Notes under the pieces: generated by a model
Databases searched by the model: none
Told to the model about the DNA's origin: nothing
Seen by the model: the letters and a program-made list of their open reading frames with translations, nothing else
Made by a program: the position numbers and the translations under genes
Shown: piece by piece, positions 6,965 through 12,424 of the stretch
Layout: each line of letters starts with the position of its first letter
How positions within the stretch are numbered: position 1 is the stretch's first letter
NCBI GenBank assembly: GCA_049324235.1
Contig: JBMOLJ010000049.1
Coordinates: 1-12,424 of the forward strand
Direction of reading: 5' to 3'
Length of the DNA stretch: 12,424 nucleotides
DNA from: UBA1431 sp049324235
GTDB lineage: Bacteria; Bacillota; Clostridia; Christensenellales; UBA1431

Positions 6965-7168
6965 AGATTCCGTGGTGCCACCCTCGTTAAGCGGGCCAAC
7001 ATAGCCTCGCTCCACTCAAAAACGCCTGTAACGCAAGGCTGCGGCCCGTATCAAAGGCAGCTCCGGGGCGTCGGCACCGCTTATCTGCCCTCCGCACGCT
7101 TTCAGTCACGGCATGCGCTCCCTGTTTTGGACAAACTATTTCAGCAGATGCTTCCCCGTCATTGCTTT
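6926..7168 (-). promoter_or_regulatory. T-box riboswitch leader of hisS-aspS, probably Asp-specific
   Basis: T-box leaders bind a cognate tRNA and form an antiterminator only if it is uncharged. Stem I base: CAAAG-CA (7169-7163) pairs with UG-C-CUUUG (7059-7052), a kink-turn with tandem G-A pairs (G7160, A7159 with A7062, G7063) follows, then CGGGG (7158-7154) with CCCCG (7068-7064). UCUGC (7148-7144) with GCAGA (7088-7084) closes the specifier loop. The distal hairpin is CGCAUGC/GCGUGCG after an AGGGAG bulge. A second helix pairs CGGGCC (7048-7043) with GGCCCG (6997-6992) and, inside, AGCCUUGC with GCGAGGCU. The T-box sequence AGGGUGGCACCACG (6984-6971) forms the antiterminator: AGGG with CCCU (6954-6951), a 7-base UGGCACC bulge, and ACGGAA with UUUCGU. 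The triplet in specifier register, followed by a purine, is GAC (7072-7070). The specifier loop is longer than usual and has AGCA in place of AGUA. Confidence 0.93.
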
Positions 7169-7174
7169 GCGTAA

Positions 7175-7203
7175 ATTATATAAAAAGCGCGTCATGCTGT
7201 CAA
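7175..7203 (-). promoter_or_regulatory. Sigma-70-type promoter of the T-box - hisS - aspS unit
   Basis: TTGACA (7198-7203), exactly 17 bases, then TATAAT (7175-7180) on the minus strand: both hexamers are perfect consensus. The expected start is at the A-run at 7166-7168, which is just where Stem I of the T-box begins. The -35 starts 5 bases after the hemZ stop codon. Confidence 0.92.
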
Positions 7204-7208
7204 TCATT

Positions 7209-8705
7209 TCACACGCGGAAGAACGCCTCCTTTTTTGCGATATGCTCCGCAATCCTTTCGATATAGTGCTCCAACGATTTCGGGTTGGGCAGGCGCTCGA
7301 TGCGCGTCTCGGCATGGTATATGCGCTTGGAGATTGCGCCGGCGCCCAGAGCAAGATTGCTCGTAGTTTCTTCCATAATGTCGATATTATATACGCAGGG
7401 CTTTCCCTTTTGGCAGTATCCCACATTTTCAAAATTTCCGGTCATATATTTTTGCCTGTAGAGGTAGTACGGAACATAACCGCAGTCTGAAGCAATCTGC
7501 CGGGACAGGTCCACCATTTCCGAAACAGCGGTTGCCGGCGGAAGCGCATAGCTTCCGTTCTTTTCCATCAGGACAGAAGCACGTTTGAGCGCAAGCGTGT
7601 GCACCGTGACATTCTCCGGCCGCATGCCAAGGATTTTCTCCAACGTATAAACAGCGTCGCGGACGCCCTCGCCCGGCAGCCCCAGGATCAGATCCGTGTT
7701 GATGCACTCAAATCCGACCGCGCGTGCCGCTTCGTAAGCGCGAACCATATCTTCGGGCGAGTGCCTGCGGCCGATGGCTTCCAGCGTCCGCGCGTTCATC
7801 GTCTGCGGGTTAATGCTGATGCGGTGTACGCCTAGACCCCGCAGCATCTGCAGCTTTTCTTCGTCCAGCGTATCGGGACGCCCCGCTTCCACCGTAATTT
7901 CGATAAATCCTCCGAACACGCGAAGCGCGTGTTCGATGACCGACGCAAGCTCGTTTGCCGTTAAAGAAGTGGGCGTTCCGCCGCCTATATACAGGCTGCG
8001 GGGCTTCCAACCGTCGATAGAACACTTGCCCGCGCTCTCCATTTCAAGGTGCAGCGCGCTGAGATACGCCGGAACGGCAGAAGAGTGCTGACCCAGCGCA
8101 TACGCGGGAAAGGAGCAGTACACGCAGCGCGACACGCAGAACGGGATGCCGATGTATACGTCGATGTCCCGCGATGTTTGGGCAGCCAATACATCTTTCT
8201 GGTTCTCGACTGTTTCGATGAGCAGGCGTGCCTTAGCATGCTCGAGGAAAAACTCGCGCTCCAGGGCGCTTGCCGCTCCCTCGCTGTCCAGACCGCGCGC
8301 ATACATCTCATAGACCAGCCGCGTGGGACGTATGCCGGTGAGCGACCCCCAGGGCAAGCGCATGGGAAACGCTTTTTGCATGCATACATACACGGCGTTC
8401 TTCATCGCGCGCTTGCAAAACCTCTTGAACGCCAGCGCACCGCCTTCAGCGCCGTACGGCTCGACGCTGCGGTGCCGCACGCTGCGGATTACGGTGCCTT
8501 TGGCGTCCGTAATCCTTATGTGCACTATGTTTTCAAAAGCGTGATGTACATATGCATATTCATGCAGGATAACCGTGCCGGTAGGCTCGTCCGGCGGATT
8601 TGCCACGGTACCTGATACGATACTGTCCGGCCCGGTAAACAGCCGGATGACCTCACAGATATCATTGGTGAATTCCTTTGCGTTTGTGGACAGAACTGCC
8701 TTCAA
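7209..8705 (-). CDS. hemZ: HemZ-type radical SAM coproporphyrinogen dehydrogenase family protein
   Basis: The 498-residue product matches B. subtilis HemZ along its whole length as I recall it. It has the N-terminal HemZ-specific WGSLTGIRPTRL (119-130), the radical SAM cluster motif in YIGIPFCVSRCVYCSFPAYA (184-203; Cys190, Cys194, Cys197, C-X3-C-X2-C), GGGTPTSL (241-248), ITVEAGRPDT (270-279), ISINPQTMN (296-304), LILGLPGEG (339-347) and YVPYYLYRQK near the C-terminus. The HemN/HemW/HemZ group includes oxygen-independent coproporphyrinogen oxidases, but HemZ's own activity is poorly established and whether this organism makes haem cannot be seen here. The start is a TTG that overlaps the upstream stop (TTGA), supported by GGAGGT 5 bases before it. 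Translational coupling to the upstream hydrolase gene is likely. Confidence 0.92.
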   Translation of the reverse strand: MKAVLSTNAKEFTNDICEVIRLFTGPDSIVSGTVANPPDEPTGTVILHEYAYVHHAFENIVHIRITDAKGTVIRSVRHRSVEPYGAEGGALAFKRFCKRAMKNAVYVCMQKAFPMRLPWGSLTGIRPTRLVYEMYARGLDSEGAASALEREFFLEHAKARLLIETVENQKDVLAAQTSRDIDVYIGIPFCVSRCVYCSFPAYALGQHSSAVPAYLSALHLEMESAGKCSIDGWKPRSLYIGGGTPTSLTANELASVIEHALRVFGGFIEITVEAGRPDTLDEEKLQMLRGLGVHRISINPQTMNARTLEAIGRRHSPEDMVRAYEAARAVGFECINTDLILGLPGEGVRDAVYTLEKILGMRPENVTVHTLALKRASVLMEKNGSYALPPATAVSEMVDLSRQIASDCGYVPYYLYRQKYMTGNFENVGYCQKGKPCVYNIDIMEETTSNLALGAGAISKRIYHAETRIERLPNPKSLEHYIERIAEHIAKKEAFFRV

Positions 8706-9340
8706 CGGTTACCTCCGGTTCGCTTCAGGAAGGTGTTGTACCTGCGCTCGTGCCCGATATCGGACGGTTCTCCGTGTCCGGGGTATATGCGCGTATCATC
8801 GGGCAACGCCATGAGCTTTTCATCGATCGAGCGCAGCAATGCCTGATAATCCGCCCCGGGGAAATCGGTCCTGCCTATGCTCTCCTGAAACAGCGTATCG
8901 CCTGTGAACGCGATGTTTTCGCCTGTCAGGCAGATGCCGCCGGGGGAATGTCCCTGCGTATGCAGCACCTTCAGCTTCGTATTCCCGGATTGTATGACAT
9001 CCCCGTCGCCAAGCAGCACGTCTGCCGGCGGCTGGATCAGATTGAACCCGAAAAGATTCGACAGGTTCTTTTCGGGAGACACGAGCATCTCCTTATCCAG
9101 CGCGTGGATCATAATTTTTGCGCCGTAAAGGTCCTTGACGTTTTTCACGCCGCCGATATGGTCAAAGTGACCGTGGGTGAGCACCACATATTCTGGCGTA
9201 AGGCCGAGTTCGCCCAGCAACGCATCCAGCTGCTGCGGGTATGCGCCCGGGTCGATGAGGATGCAATTTGTATCTCCCTCTGTCCACACGATATATGTAT
9301 TGACGCCGATCGCGCCCGTATTTATCCATTCAACCTGCAT
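8702..9340 (-). CDS. MBL-fold metallohydrolase, glyoxalase II-like
   Basis: The 212-residue protein has all metal-binding motifs of a metallo-beta-lactamase fold: THGHFDH (55-61; His56, His58, Asp60, His61), HTQGHSPGG (127-135; His131), FTGDTLF (145-151; Asp148) and YPGHG (186-190; His189). The segment GDTLFQESIGRTDFPGAD is typical of the small glyoxalase II-like (YcbL/GloB) group, which hydrolyses thioesters; the true substrate cannot be read from the sequence. It lacks the longer C-terminal substrate domain of classical glyoxalase II, so the glutathione thioester role is doubtful in a presumed anaerobe. A strong SD (AAAGGAGGT) sits 5 bases before the ATG and overlaps the dtd stop. The gene is fixed between dtd and hemZ in many Clostridia, but no functional link is known to me. 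Confidence 0.92.
   Translation of the reverse strand: MQVEWINTGAIGVNTYIVWTEGDTNCILIDPGAYPQQLDALLGELGLTPEYVVLTHGHFDHIGGVKNVKDLYGAKIMIHALDKEMLVSPEKNLSNLFGFNLIQPPADVLLGDGDVIQSGNTKLKVLHTQGHSPGGICLTGENIAFTGDTLFQESIGRTDFPGADYQALLRSIDEKLMALPDDTRIYPGHGEPSDIGHERRYNTFLKRTGGNR
8711..8716 (-). promoter_or_regulatory. Ribosome binding site supporting the TTG start of hemZ
   Basis: GGAGGT on the minus strand, 5 bases before the TTG at 8705, inside the last codons of the upstream MBL-fold gene. The strength and spacing make this the likely start although the codon is not ATG. Confidence 0.75.
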
Positions 9341-9352
9341 CGTTTACCTCCT

Positions 9353-9802
9353 TTAAAAGGTTTTCTTACTGTCGATCAATATCGTGACGGGACCCCAGTT
9401 TACGAGCGAAACGTTCATTTCCGCCTGAAAACGTCCGGTCTGCACCGGAATCCCCATTTTGAGCAGCGTTTGCACGACCTGTTCGTAAAGGGCGTTCGCT
9501 TTTTCCGGCCTGGCCGCCTGCACAAAGCTGGGGCGGTTCCCTTTCCTGCAATCGCCGTACAGCGTAAACTGGGAGACCAGCAGGACCTCACCCTGCACAT
9601 CTGTTACCGAAAGGTTCATCAGACTCTGCTCGTCCGGGAAAATGCGCAGGCTCGCAATTTTTTTTGCGCAATAGAGCGCGTCCGCGGTTTCATCCTCCGT
9701 TTCAACGCCTAATAAAACCAGCAATCCTTTTTGAATGCTGGCCAGCCTTTCATTGCCCGTATATACCTGTGCGCTCAGTACGCGCTGCACCACACACCGC
9801 AT
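9353..9802 (-). CDS. dtd: D-aminoacyl-tRNA deacylase
   Basis: DTD hydrolyses D-aminoacyl-tRNAs (and glycyl-tRNA-Ala), removing mischarged tRNA as a chiral proofreading step in the cytosol. The 149-residue length is standard. It starts MRCVVQRV, then GLLVLLGVE (26-34), LRIFPDE (52-58), MNLSV (62-66), the active-site motif VSQFTLYGDCRKG (76-88), and NWGPVTI (135-141), which holds the Gly137-cisPro138 chirality filter inserted into the partner subunit of the dimer. The ATG at 9802 lies 18 bases after the relA stop with AAAGGAG 10 bases upstream. Neighbourhood with relA is conserved in Firmicutes. Confidence 0.97.
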   Translation of the reverse strand: MRCVVQRVLSAQVYTGNERLASIQKGLLVLLGVETEDETADALYCAKKIASLRIFPDEQSLMNLSVTDVQGEVLLVSQFTLYGDCRKGNRPSFVQAARPEKANALYEQVVQTLLKMGIPVQTGRFQAEMNVSLVNWGPVTILIDSKKTF

Positions 9803-9820
9803 TATGCTTATGCTCCTTTA

Positions 9821-11989
9821 TTATGCGTGCGACCGGAAAACCCTGGTCACGTCGGGAAGGTTGCGTATCTGTTTGATGATCTTATCGAGCTGCTGTGTAT
9901 CGGTAATCTCCACCGAGAAATTCATGATGGCCGTCTTGTTCTTGGTGACGCGGGCGTTTACCGATATTACGCTGAGCTTCATGTTCGTGAGCAGTTGCGA
10001 TATCTCCATCAAAAGGCCCGTTCTGTCCTGTGCCATCACCTGAATCTCCGCAAGGTACGCACGGTTCATTTCGCTGGCCCAGGACACCTCAACCTTCCTG
10101 TTCTCATAATCATCAAGGTCCCTGAGGTTCACGCAGTCCCTAAGATGCACGGATACGCCGCGTCCGCGGGTGATATAGCCGATGATATCGTCCCCAGGCA
10201 GCGGAGAACAGCATTTTGCGAACCGGACCATGATGTCCGGTTCCCCTTTTACCAATACGCCGTGATCGACCTTCTTCCGTACGGGTTTATCGGGAACGGG
10301 ACTTATTTTTATCTGTTCAATTTTGTTCTCTTTCTTATATTCTTCGATAAGCCTTGTCAGCACGCGCCCCGTCATCACGCCGCCGTAGCCTACCGCCGCA
10401 TACAGGTCCTCCACCGAGGTCAGGGTGTATTTTTTATACAGGGGCTCGAGCCATTCGGTCTTCAAAAGCTGTGGCAAACTGAAGCCCTGCCGTTTTGCGG
10501 CGCTCTCGAGCATATCCTTCCCTTTAACGATGTTTTCTTCCCGGAATTCTTTTTTGAACCAGTGTTTAATCTTTGATTTGGCCTGCGAGGTCTTGACAAT
10601 ATTCAGCCAGTCCCTGCTGGGGCCCGCCGAATGCTTGGACGTAATGATCTCCACAATATCCCCGGTTGCAAGCTGATAGTCAAGCGGAACCAGCCGTCCG
10701 TTTACTTTTGCGCCCACGCAGCTTGTTCCTATTGCGGTATGGATGTTGAACGCAAAATCGATGGGCGTCGAACCTTTTACAAGATCGACGACCGTTCCTT
10801 TTGGCGTGAACACCAGAACATCGTCGCTGAAAAAGTCTATCTTTAAGGAGTCCATGAACTCCTGGGCGTCCTTCATGTCGCTCTGCCATTCCAAAAGCTG
10901 CCTGAGCCAGGTTAGCTTCGAATCCAGGTCCGACTGCCCGCTTCGCTTCTCCTTGTATTTCCAGTGCGCGGCAATTCCGTACTCGGCCGTCCGGTGCATC
11001 TCATACGTCCTGATCTGCACTTCAAACGGAATGCCGCCGCTGCCAAGGCAGGTCGTGTGCAGAGACTGGTACATGTTTTTGTTGGGAACGGCGATATAAT
11101 CCTTGAAACGGCCGGGCAACGGTTTCCACAGCGTATGAATGATTCCGAGCACCGTATAGCAGTCTTTTACGGATTCAACAATGACCCGGATAGCCGTAAT
11201 ATCGTATATCTCCTCAAACGGCCTGTCCTGATCGACCATCTTTTTGTAGATGCTGTAGATCGTTTTCGGGCGTCCTTCAAAATCGGCTTTGAGGTTTACC
11301 TGTTTGAGCTTTTGGCGGATCACATCCATGATTTCATGGATCTGCTGTTCCTGGGACGCGCGTACCGCATTTACCTTTTTCTCAAGCTCGAAGAAAATCT
11401 CGGGCTTGAGATACCTGAAAGCAAGGTCGTCAAGCTCGGCTTTGAAGGCATAGATGCCAAGCCTGTGCGCCAGCGGGGAATAGATTTCCAGCGTTTCGTT
11501 CGCGATGCGGGTCTGCCTCTGCGCGTCGACGTATTGCAGGGTGCGCATGTTGTGCAGGCGGTCGGCCAGTTTGATCATGATGACGCGTATATCGTTGGCC
11601 ATCGCCACAAACATTTTCCTGAGGCTCTCAGCCTGTTGTTCCTCCCGCGAAAAAAAACCGAACCGCGTAAGCTTGGTAACACCGTCAACCAGCTTCGCGA
11701 CCGGTTCTCCGAACATCTTCCTGATATCGTCATAGGATATGTCTGTGTCTTCGATAACGTCATGGAGTACCGCGGCGATGATCGTGTCCGAGTCCATGCC
11801 CAGATCAATAAGGATTTCCCCTACATGACACGGATGCGTAATGTATGGCTCGCCTGAATTGCGGTACTGCTCCCTGTGCGCCTGCATGGCAAAATCCACC
11901 GCTCTTTCGATCGATGCTGCCTGCTCTTCGCTGTATGCCGCATTAACTTTTTCACTGAATGCGCAAATGGTATCCACTGATTTTCCCAT
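9821..11989 (-). CDS. relA: Bifunctional (p)ppGpp synthetase/hydrolase, RSH family
   Basis: This 722-residue long RSH protein makes and degrades the stringent-response alarmone (p)ppGpp. The N-terminal HD hydrolase looks intact: YITHP (49-53), LHDVIEDT (75-82; His76-Asp77, Glu80-Asp81) and KLADRLHNMRTL (140-151; Asp143). The synthetase has GRPKTIYSIYKKM (239-251), RFKD (294-297, the RxKD version found in bifunctional enzymes, in contrast to ExDD of E. coli RelA), YQSLHTT (307-313) and EVQIRTYEMHRTAEYGIAAHWKYK (323-346). The regulatory half has a TGS domain (about 389-450), a helical part, a zinc-finger-like segment (Cys593, Cys594, His615, Cys619) and a C-terminal ACT domain (about 645-720). 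The ATG follows the recJ stop by 14 bases with only a weak SD. The gene is often also called rel or rsh. Confidence 0.97.
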   Translation of the reverse strand: MGKSVDTICAFSEKVNAAYSEEQAASIERAVDFAMQAHREQYRNSGEPYITHPCHVGEILIDLGMDSDTIIAAVLHDVIEDTDISYDDIRKMFGEPVAKLVDGVTKLTRFGFFSREEQQAESLRKMFVAMANDIRVIMIKLADRLHNMRTLQYVDAQRQTRIANETLEIYSPLAHRLGIYAFKAELDDLAFRYLKPEIFFELEKKVNAVRASQEQQIHEIMDVIRQKLKQVNLKADFEGRPKTIYSIYKKMVDQDRPFEEIYDITAIRVIVESVKDCYTVLGIIHTLWKPLPGRFKDYIAVPNKNMYQSLHTTCLGSGGIPFEVQIRTYEMHRTAEYGIAAHWKYKEKRSGQSDLDSKLTWLRQLLEWQSDMKDAQEFMDSLKIDFFSDDVLVFTPKGTVVDLVKGSTPIDFAFNIHTAIGTSCVGAKVNGRLVPLDYQLATGDIVEIITSKHSAGPSRDWLNIVKTSQAKSKIKHWFKKEFREENIVKGKDMLESAAKRQGFSLPQLLKTEWLEPLYKKYTLTSVEDLYAAVGYGGVMTGRVLTRLIEEYKKENKIEQIKISPVPDKPVRKKVDHGVLVKGEPDIMVRFAKCCSPLPGDDIIGYITRGRGVSVHLRDCVNLRDLDDYENRKVEVSWASEMNRAYLAEIQVMAQDRTGLLMEISQLLTNMKLSVISVNARVTKNKTAIMNFSVEITDTQQLDKIIKQIRNLPDVTRVFRSHA

Positions 11990-12003
11990 GCTTTCACATA
12001 TCT

Positions 12004-12424
12004 TTATGCATGCGCCATATCTGTCGCCAGGGATACATACGCCTGCATGCGGTTATAGCTTTCCGAACGGTCAAGGCTCGTTCTGCCCGCCGTTGGGGCT
12101 AATGCATAGCTATAGCCGGTTTGCGTTTTGCATTCCAGCAATAGCCCCAGCTCAATGAACATTTTGAGCGCAAGTTCAACCTGCGTTGTGCTGCGGCCTC
12201 CCCTTTTTGGCACGGCGTTCCCCAACCCGATCAGGTCAGGGTACACGTATGGCCGTCTGAGTACATGTCTGAGCGCCGCATATACCTCAAGGAGTTCTTG
12301 CCTGCCAAACACCGTTTTTTCGATAAAACCGGCACTCTCTTTAAGTATGGCGCCCCTGTATTGCGCGACATGCTCCGGGACGCTATCGGGAAAAGGCAGC
12401 GCGTCCATCACCAATACACGTTTA
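12004..12424 (-). CDS. recJ: Single-stranded-DNA-specific exonuclease RecJ (C-terminal 139 codons, cut by window edge)
   Basis: The frame stays open through the right edge (codons for KRV precede a possible TTG at 12414), so this is the tail of a longer gene. The residues match the C-terminal domain of Firmicutes RecJ: a helical segment FGRQELLEVYAALRHVL, then a winged-helix-like part with STTQVELALKMFIELGLLLEC and an ending of the type LDRSESYNRMQAYVSLA (family form: L..S..Y..R). RecJ is a 5'-3' single-strand exonuclease in recombination and mismatch repair; its catalytic DHH core lies outside the window. The position directly before relA supports the call. In many Firmicutes apt (adenine phosphoribosyltransferase) sits between recJ and relA; it is absent here, with only 14 bases between them. 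Confidence 0.82.
   Translation of the reverse strand, partial: KRVLVMDALPFPDSVPEHVAQYRGAILKESAGFIEKTVFGRQELLEVYAALRHVLRRPYVYPDLIGLGNAVPKRGGRSTTQVELALKMFIELGLLLECKTQTGYSYALAPTAGRTSLDRSESYNRMQAYVSLATDMAHA

Noticed and set aside
7070..7080. GUG, GCC or other triplets of the specifier loop as the codon read by the T-box
   Set aside because: Only GAC sits directly before a purine and the lower helix, the canonical register, and it agrees with the UGGC discriminator match.
8678..9712. Plus-strand open frame (344 codons) opposite the MBL hydrolase and dtd
   Set aside because: Antisense to two conserved genes, basic and low-similarity translation, no family motif.
9731..10576. Plus-strand open frame (281 codons) opposite the 3' part of relA
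   Set aside because: Mirror frame of the RelA coding sequence; no domain or start signal.
1..12424. Search for CRISPR arrays, insertion sequences, tRNA or rRNA genes, phage or defence genes
   Set aside because: No tandem spaced repeats, transposase motifs, tRNA cloverleaf or such genes were seen; all coding space is taken by conserved housekeeping genes.

Overview
The window looks like chromosomal DNA of a moderately GC-rich (by eye a little over half G+C) member of the Bacillota, most likely an anaerobic Clostridia-type organism. The reasons are the gene order recJ-relA-dtd-MBL hydrolase-hemZ-hisS-aspS, a T-box leader ahead of hisS-aspS, an IscR-like Rrf2 regulator next to a NifS/IscS-type cysteine desulfurase, an RseC-like membrane protein, and strong AGGAGG-type ribosome binding sites. 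The genus cannot be fixed from this sequence. Every gene that I can support is on the minus strand, so transcription runs from the right end to the left end.

Right part (12424 to 7209): the C-terminal end of recJ, then relA (bifunctional (p)ppGpp synthetase/hydrolase), dtd (D-aminoacyl-tRNA deacylase), a glyoxalase II-like metallo-beta-lactamase-fold hydrolase and hemZ (radical SAM). They are packed with gaps of 0-18 bases or a 4-base overlap, and no internal promoter was seen, so they probably form one operon.

Middle part (7208 to 3829): a near-perfect sigma-70-type promoter (TTGACA, 17 bp, TATAAT) starts 5 bases after the hemZ stop. It drives a leader of about 240 nt that folds as a complete T-box: Stem I with a kink-turn, a specifier loop, a large second helix, a canonical UGGNACC antiterminator and a competing terminator. 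It controls hisS and aspS. The best specifier triplet is GAC (Asp), and the UGGC bulge matches the G73 discriminator of tRNA-Asp rather than the C73 of bacterial tRNA-His. The leader therefore seems to sense aspartyl-tRNA although the first gene is hisS.

Left-middle part (3822 to 971): tcdA, an RseC-family membrane protein, trxA and glyA follow aspS without a visible promoter or terminator, so they may be read from the hisS promoter. Two hairpins after glyA, the second with a short T-run, close the unit.

Left end (838 to 1): a second strong promoter with an overlapping inverted repeat precedes an IscR-like Rrf2 regulator and the first 103 codons of a cysteine desulfurase, an Fe-S/sulfur-mobilisation unit cut by the window edge.

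The window is core housekeeping DNA. I found no mobile element, CRISPR array, tRNA or rRNA gene, and no clearly new system. The most interesting signal is the Asp-type T-box ahead of a His/Asp synthetase pair.
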